Positions 59,466 through 64,000 of a DNA stretch of 64,000 nt are shown piece after piece. Below the pieces are notes generated by a model that ran no database searches, was not told the origin of the DNA, and was given only the letters and a program-made list of their open reading frames with translations. Within the stretch, counting starts at the first letter, position 1, and each line of letters starts with the position of its first letter. The translations under genes were made by a program, and so were the position numbers. Source of the DNA: Nocardiopsis sp. NRRL B-16309 (GTDB taxonomy: Bacteria > Actinomycetota > Actinomycetes > Streptosporangiales > Streptosporangiaceae); assembly GCF_001279585.1 (NCBI RefSeq), contig NZ_LGEC01000003.1, forward strand, positions 74,271 through 138,270, read 5' to 3'.

Positions 59466-60113
59466 GTGCCGACGAACACGCGAGGACAGACCGAACCGCA
59501 GGAACCCGACGGCGGGTGCGTCCCCGGCCTGCGCCTGGTCCGCCTGGACCGGACCACACCGGAGGTCGCGCACCTGCGCCGGGCCGTGCTGCGCCACCGG
59601 CTGGCCCCCGGCCAGTCCCGGTACACGGGCCTGCCCGTGGCCACCCTGCCCGCCGCCGACGCCGACCCCGACCGCTTCCCGTTCGCCGTCGTGCGCACCG
59701 GCGCCGCGCCCACCGACGCGGCCGCCGCCAGGCTGGCCTGTGTCGGCTTCGGCATCATCGACCGGGGCGCCGCCCTCGTCCCGCTGGTCGACGCGCCGGA
59801 GCGCGCGGTACTGCTGCGCGCCTACTACGTCACGCCAGAATGGCAGGGCCGGGGGGTCGGGCGGGCGGCGTGCGCCGCCCCGCTGCTGGACCTCCTGGTC
59901 GCGGGCGTGGCTCCCGCCACCGCCGAGATCGTGCTGTGCGTCAACGAGGCCAACCACCAGGCGGAGCGCGTCTACGCCGCCGCCGGGTTCGCCCCCACCG
60001 GACGGCGGATCGTGGAGAGCGCCGGCCCGCAACTCGTCATGTCCCGCCCTCTGGCCACGGGAGTGCACCACGCGCCGCTCCCGCGCCACGAACGAACGGA
60101 GAACACCCAGTGA
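59466..60113 (+). CDS. GNAT-family N-acetyltransferase
   Basis: The 215-residue protein carries the GNAT core: beta-strand FGIIDRGAALVPLVD, AVLLRAYYVTPEWQGRGVGRA with the acetyl-CoA loop Q/RxxGxG/A as QGRGVG, and VNEANHQAERVYAAAGF. The acceptor is unknown. Its start is GTG 59466 with GAGGAG just upstream. Its TGA overlaps the GTG of the PNP gene, so it is part of the nucleoside operon by coupling, although its link to nucleosides is unclear. Confidence 0.9.
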   Translation: MPTNTRGQTEPQEPDGGCVPGLRLVRLDRTTPEVAHLRRAVLRHRLAPGQSRYTGLPVATLPAADADPDRFPFAVVRTGAAPTDAAAARLACVGFGIIDRGAALVPLVDAPERAVLLRAYYVTPEWQGRGVGRAACAAPLLDLLVAGVAPATAEIVLCVNEANHQAERVYAAAGFAPTGRRIVESAGPQLVMSRPLATGVHHAPLPRHERTENTQ

Positions 60114-60907
60114 CTCGCACACCCCAGGCCGCCGCCGAGGAGGCCGCGACCGAGCTGCGCTCGCGCACCGGTGTGGACGCCTACGACGTCGCCCTGGTCA
60201 TGGGATCGGGCTGGGCCCCGGCCGCCGACCTCCTCGGCGACTCCACCCACGAGTTCCCCGCCGCCGACCTCCCGGGCTTCCTCCCGCCGGGGGTCGCCGG
60301 CCACAGCGGCACCGTGCGCAGCATCAGTGACGGCGACCGCGCGATCCTCGCCTTCCTCGGCCGCACCCACCTGTACGAGGGCCACGGCACCGACGCCGTC
60401 GTCCACGGGGTGCGCACCGCCGTGGCCGCCGGGGCGCGCACGGTCGTGCTCACCAACGCCGCGGGCGGCATCAACCCCGACTATCCGGTGGGCTCCGCGG
60501 TGCTCATCGCCGACCACATCAACATGACCGCGCGGTCCCCGCTGACCGGCGCCTCCTTCGTCGACCTCTCCGACACCTACTCCGGTGAGCTGCGCGCGCT
60601 GGCCCGCTCGGTCGCGCCGGAGCTGCCCGAGGGCGTCTACGCCGCCATGCCCGGCCCGCACTTCGAGACGCCCGCCGAGATCCGCATGCTGCGGGCCATG
60701 GGCGCCGACCTGGTCGGCATGTCCACCGCGCTGGAGGCCATCGCCGCCCGCGAGGCGGGGGCCAGGGTGCTCGGGCTGTCCCTGGTCACCAACGTCGCCG
60801 CCGGGCTGGAGGGCGCCGACCTCGACCACGAGAAGGTGCTGACCACCGGCCGCGACGCCGCCGGGACCATGGGCCGCCTGCTCGCCGACATCGTCGCGAA
60901 ACTCTGA
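60110..60907 (+). CDS. Purine-nucleoside phosphorylase
   Basis: The 265-residue trimeric-type phosphorylase has the phosphate loop VMGSGW, GHSG (PGVAGHSGTV), THLYEGHG, TNAAGGINPDYPVGS, GPHFETPAEIRMLR and the base-pocket Asn in SLVTNVAAG. It converts (deoxy)inosine and (deoxy)guanosine plus phosphate to base and (deoxy)ribose-1-phosphate. The product would be isomerised by the phosphomutase encoded next and cleaved by DeoC. GTG 60110 is supported by CGGAG upstream and by overlap with the GNAT stop. Confidence 0.95.
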   Translation: MTRTPQAAAEEAATELRSRTGVDAYDVALVMGSGWAPAADLLGDSTHEFPAADLPGFLPPGVAGHSGTVRSISDGDRAILAFLGRTHLYEGHGTDAVVHGVRTAVAAGARTVVLTNAAGGINPDYPVGSAVLIADHINMTARSPLTGASFVDLSDTYSGELRALARSVAPELPEGVYAAMPGPHFETPAEIRMLRAMGADLVGMSTALEAIAAREAGARVLGLSLVTNVAAGLEGADLDHEKVLTTGRDAAGTMGRLLADIVAKL

Positions 60908-60924
60908 AGGGACCCCGACCGCCG

Positions 60925-62595
60925 ATGACCGACGCCGAACTCCTCACCCGGGCCCGGGACTGGCTCGACCAGGACCCCGACCCCGACACGCGCGCGGAGC
61001 TGGCCGGGCTGCTGGCCCTGGCCGAGGACGGAGGGGAGGACGCGCTGGCCGACCTCGCCGACCGCTTCGCCGGGGGTCTGGAGTTCGGCACGGCCGGCCT
61101 GCGCGGCGCCCTGGGCGCCGGGCCCAACCGGATGAACCGCGTCGTGGTCATGCGGGCCGCCGCCGGGATCGCCGCCTGGCTCGGCGGCGGCCGCCACGTG
61201 GTCATCGGCTACGACGCCCGGCACCGCTCCGCCGACTTCGCCGCCGCCAGCGCGGCAGTGCTCACCGGAGCCGGGCACCGGGTGTCGGTCCTGCCGGGCC
61301 CGCTGCCCACCCCCGTGCTGGCCTTCGCCGTGCGCGACCTGGGCGCGGACGCCGGGATCATGGTGACCGCCAGCCACAACCCGCCGCAGGACAACGGCTA
61401 CAAGGTCTACGTCGGAGGCTCCGGCCCCGACGCCGGGGCCCAGATCGTCTCCCCGATCGACACGGAGATCGCCGCGGCCATCGACGCCGTCGGGCCGGTC
61501 GGCTCGCTGCCCCTGGGCGAGGACTGGACGGTCCTGGGCGAGGAGGCCGTGGAGCGCTACCTGGCGGCGGTCACCGCGCTGCCGCTGGGCTCGGACCGCG
61601 ACCTGTCGACGGCCTACACCGCCATGCACGGCGTGGGCGGCCGGGTGCTGCTGCGGGCCATGGAACGGGCGGGATTCCCCCGTCCGGCCGTGGTCGCCGC
61701 CCAGTTCGAGCCCGACCCCGACTTCCCGACCGTGGAGTTCCCCAACCCCGAGGAGCCGGGCGCCATGGACATGGCCGCGGCCGAGGGTGAGGCGGCGGGG
61801 GCCGACCTGGTGATCGCCAACGACCCCGACGCCGACCGCCTGGCGGTGGCCGTGCCCGGGTACGGGCTGCTCACCGGCAACGAGGTCGGCGGGCTGCTGG
61901 CGGAGTACGTGCTCGACCACACCTCCGGGCCGGAACGGGTGGTGGCCACCTCGATCGTCTCCTCCAGCCTGCTCGCCAGGATCGCGGCGGACCGGGGCGT
62001 GCACTACGAGGAGACCCTGACCGGGTTCAAGTGGCTGGCGCGGGCGGGGGCGCCGGGGCAGCGCCGGGTGTTCTGCTTCGAGGAGGCCCTGGGGTACTGC
62101 GTGGGCGGAGACGGCGGCCGACCGGTGGCCGACAAGGACGGGATCAGCGCGGCGCTGGTCGTGGCGGCGCTGGCCGCGGGCGCCAAGCGCGAGGGGATGA
62201 CCCTGGTCGACCTGCTCGACGCGCAGGCCCGGCGGTACGGGCTGCACCTGAGCGACCAGCTGTCGGTGCGGGTGGACGACCTGTCGGTCATCGCCGCGGC
62301 GATGGGGCGGTTGCGCGCCGAACCGCCCGCCGCGTTCGGCCCCCTGAAGGTCGCGGGAGTCGACGACTTCGCCGGTGGCCGCGGGGATCTGCCGCCGACC
62401 GACGCGCTGCGCTTCCGGTTGGAGGGCAGCGTCCGGGGACGCGTGACGCTGCGGCCCTCGGGCACCGAGCCCAAGCTGAAGGCCTACGTCGAGGTGGTGT
62501 TGGACGTGGACGGCGACGTGGGGGCCACCCGCGCGCGCGGCTCGGAACTGCTCTCCGAGCTGATGGCCTCGGTCGCCGGTGCTGTGGGTGCGTGA
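60925..62595 (+). CDS. Phospho-sugar mutase (phosphoglucomutase/phosphopentomutase-type)
   Basis: The 556-residue alpha-D-phosphohexomutase-superfamily enzyme has FGTAGLRG near the N-terminus, the phosphoserine loop MVTASHNPPQDNGYKVY, the metal loop NDPDADRLAV, the sugar-specificity region FEEALGYCVG and the C-terminal phosphate clamp RPSGTEPKLKAY. In this operon it probably interconverts (deoxy)ribose-1- and 5-phosphate, feeding DeoC. The ATG starts 17 bases after PNP with AAGGG upstream. It is the last gene of the operon; the convergent Lrp gene follows 32 bases later. Confidence 0.93.
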   Translation: MTDAELLTRARDWLDQDPDPDTRAELAGLLALAEDGGEDALADLADRFAGGLEFGTAGLRGALGAGPNRMNRVVVMRAAAGIAAWLGGGRHVVIGYDARHRSADFAAASAAVLTGAGHRVSVLPGPLPTPVLAFAVRDLGADAGIMVTASHNPPQDNGYKVYVGGSGPDAGAQIVSPIDTEIAAAIDAVGPVGSLPLGEDWTVLGEEAVERYLAAVTALPLGSDRDLSTAYTAMHGVGGRVLLRAMERAGFPRPAVVAAQFEPDPDFPTVEFPNPEEPGAMDMAAAEGEAAGADLVIANDPDADRLAVAVPGYGLLTGNEVGGLLAEYVLDHTSGPERVVATSIVSSSLLARIAADRGVHYEETLTGFKWLARAGAPGQRRVFCFEEALGYCVGGDGGRPVADKDGISAALVVAALAAGAKREGMTLVDLLDAQARRYGLHLSDQLSVRVDDLSVIAAAMGRLRAEPPAAFGPLKVAGVDDFAGGRGDLPPTDALRFRLEGSVRGRVTLRPSGTEPKLKAYVEVVLDVDGDVGATRARGSELLSELMASVAGAVGA

Positions 62596-62627
62596 CCGGT
62601 GGCCGGTGAGTACCCGCCGGACTCGCG

Positions 62628-63119
62628 CTAGTCGGCCGTCGTGGGCTCCACGACCGGTCGGTGTACGACCTCGTCGATGACGGTGAGCGTCTGGGTGGAC
62701 GTCACACCGGGGAGCGACTGCAGGCGGGTCAGGATCAGGTCGCGCAGCTGGTTGGTGTTGGCGACGCGGACGAGGAGGACGATGTCGGCGGAGCCCACCA
62801 CGTACCAGCAGTACTCGATCTCCGGGTAGGAGGACAGGATCTCCCTGTTGGCCCTCCAGTCTGGCTGGCTGCCGGAGATGAGGACGAGCGCGGTGACCCC
62901 GAGACCCATCTTGGAGTGGTCCGTCACCACGGAGTACCCGCGGATGACGCCCTCGTCGGTGAGCCGCTTGATCCGGTTGTAGGCGGTGGCCCGGGAGACG
63001 TTCGCGAGCGCGGCGATCTCCGTGATCCCGGTTCGCGCGTCCTTGGCGAGCGCGCTGAGGATCGTCTGGTCGGTCGTATCCGGCCGCCGGCCGTTCCTGC
63101 GCTGTTCGCCCATGGCCAT
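62628..63119 (-). CDS. Lrp/AsnC-family transcriptional regulator
   Basis: The 163-residue regulator has an N-terminal HTH (TTDQTILSALAKDARTGITEIA in part, ANVSRATAYNRIKRLTDEGVIRGY) and a RAM/AsnC ligand domain (VTALVLISG, EIEYCWYVVGSADIVLLVRV, LPGVTSTQTLTVIDEVV). Lrp proteins sense amino acids and regulate their transport and metabolism. ATG 63119 has GAGGAG 7 bases upstream. It is single; its target may lie to the right of the window or in the long upstream region. Confidence 0.92.
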   Translation of the reverse strand: MAMGEQRRNGRRPDTTDQTILSALAKDARTGITEIAALANVSRATAYNRIKRLTDEGVIRGYSVVTDHSKMGLGVTALVLISGSQPDWRANREILSSYPEIEYCWYVVGSADIVLLVRVANTNQLRDLILTRLQSLPGVTSTQTLTVIDEVVHRPVVEPTTAD

Positions 63120-63668
63120 GTGCGTGCTCCTCGTGTGCTCTTGTCGTAGCCGTTGACCCCCGGTGTCGTCATTGACGGGGGCTAACGAACTACCAGGTAA
63201 ACGTTGTTTTCGTCCATCGTCGTCCCATATGGCGAGACGTATGGATCGGAATGCGGACCGGACGGGGGCAGGGTCGGGGGAGTCGGGCGGAGCGGGCGCG
63301 GGCCCCCGTTCTGGCCCGACGTGCCGGGGAGCGCGCCGGGCGTCTGACTGTACTCATGGTGGATGCCCGCGGTGGGACGGGGGTTTCCCTGACTGGTGAG
63401 TAACTACACCGGGCCGTGAAGAACGTGGCAGAAGATCTCGCGTCACGCCGTTTCCGGGACTGTTTGTCGCGTTTATCGGCCATTTCGTCGACGACTGGTA
63501 GGTGGGAGCGCCACCATGGCCGTTCTGGTCCAGTCGATCACCGCGGGTGTTCGCGGACGTGCGCAGGCGTGCGCGCCGAAGGGCGATCAGGGATGGTTCG
63601 GGGGCGTACAGGCCATGGTGTCCTTTTCGGGCTTTGGGTGCCCTCGTAGCTGGACGATCGCGAACATA

Positions 63669-63697
63669 TTGCCCTGATTCGTGCGCGAATGTATCAA
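63669..63697 (+). promoter_or_regulatory. Candidate promoter reading toward the right edge
   Basis: TTGCCC (63669-63674), 17 bases, TATCAA (63692-63697) in an AT-rich patch. Transcription would start near 63705 and run through the micro-ORF and the repeat. Confidence 0.45.
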
Positions 63698-63821
63698 GTA
63701 CGAGCAGATATCTAGCGTATCTGTCGAGTCTTCCGGAGAATCAGAGGTAGACCGTGAACCACCCCGAGCCCTGACCGCGCGAGCGACGGGGCCACGTTGG
63801 GAGCCGCTCGACATGCCCACC

Positions 63822-64000
63822 CGTCGCCCGCCATCGCCCCAGGGCCCTTCCGGGGGGAGTGGGGCTTCCCCCCTCAACGGAGACGCTGCGCGTCCGGACA
63901 TCCCCGATCGTCGCCCGCCATCGCCCCAGGGCCCTTCCGGGGGGAGTGGGGCTTCCCCCCTCAACGGAGACGCTGCGCGTCCGGACGCCCCTGACCGTCG
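63822..64000. repeat. 87-bp tandem repeat, related to the repeat in the MocR gene
   Basis: Units start at 63822, 63909 and 63996 (period 87); the last is cut by the window end. The first two are identical over at least 80 bases. Each includes a potential hairpin GGGGGGA/TCCCCCC. The unit starts CGTCGCCCGCCATCGCCCC, 18 of 19 identical to the block in the MocR repeat read on that gene's strand, and carries the second shared block ending CCCTCAACGGA. Confidence 0.9.

Larger units (their letters stand above)
63120..64000. other. Long region without a convincing gene at the right edge
   Basis: About 880 bases upstream of the Lrp gene hold no ORF I accept. Contents: the Lrp promoter region, AT-rich patches near 63410-63480 and 63650-63730, a promoter candidate at 63669-63697 reading right, a seven-codon GTG micro-ORF at 63755-63775 with GAGGT upstream, and an 87-bp tandem repeat from 63822 to the edge. 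Confidence 0.6.

Noticed and set aside
63587..63964. Minus-strand ORF over the right-edge repeat
   Set aside because: Its coding potential comes from the GC-rich repeat; it has no motif and no ribosome site.

Overview
The window is a high-GC actinomycete chromosome segment. SsgB-type sporulation protein, 2-methylisoborneol (2-MIB) biosynthesis, a CelR-type cellulase operator, LiaS/DesK-type two-component systems and GTG/TTG or leaderless starts point to a filamentous member of the Nocardiopsaceae or Streptomycetaceae. Nocardiopsis is my best guess, by inference only. About 50 protein genes and five tRNA genes are supported. I see no rRNA, CRISPR array, transposase, phage or origin.

Left third (1-31,000). 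A MocR-type regulator runs off the left edge and is divergent from a leaderless PNPOx-family gene. DUF817 and a COG0523 GTPase with a Zur-like box follow. A four-gene operon then encodes a cyclic-nucleotide-binding family 2B encapsulin shell, 2-MIB synthase, GPP methyltransferase and IPP isomerase, that is, terpene odorant synthesis with its own nanocompartment and precursor supply. Next come an ABC-2 exporter/two-component operon, a GAF-SpoIIE phosphatase, a TSUP permease, a secreted GH6-CBM2 cellulase under a CelR box, a siderophore-interacting flavoprotein, a coupled unknown/GT4 pair, a Cys-rich DUF5685 protein, a second two-component system with a divergent membrane protein, and KdpD divergent from a KdpE-type regulator fused operonically to a TrkH/KtrB potassium transporter.

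Middle (30,400-38,600). Four tRNAs (Val-GAC, Cys, two identical Gly) on the minus strand and tRNA-Val(CAC) on the plus strand flank a lone Roadblock protein, a PabC-like aminotransferase and SsgB. A PGPGW membrane protein, ThrRS, a 55-residue protein made of two copies of one motif, and an unknown anchored protein follow.

Right (38,600-64,000). An acyl-CoA carboxylase/dehydrogenase operon is divergent from a TetR regulator with two palindromic operators. NDH-2, a voltage-sensor-like protein, CsoR, DUF2630, DUF4126, a secreted CocE/NonD peptidase, a HAD hydrolase, acetoacetyl-CoA synthetase and an acyltransferase-like membrane protein follow. A deoxyribonucleoside-catabolism operon (deoC, two aldehyde dehydrogenases of which one lacks the catalytic half, GNAT, PNP, phosphopentose/hexose mutase) and an Lrp regulator end the coding part.

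The most unusual signals are repeats. An 87-90 bp interspersed repeat occurs both in frame inside the MocR gene and in tandem at the right edge. Degenerate reiterations of the last codons lie just downstream of kdpD and of the PGPGW gene.
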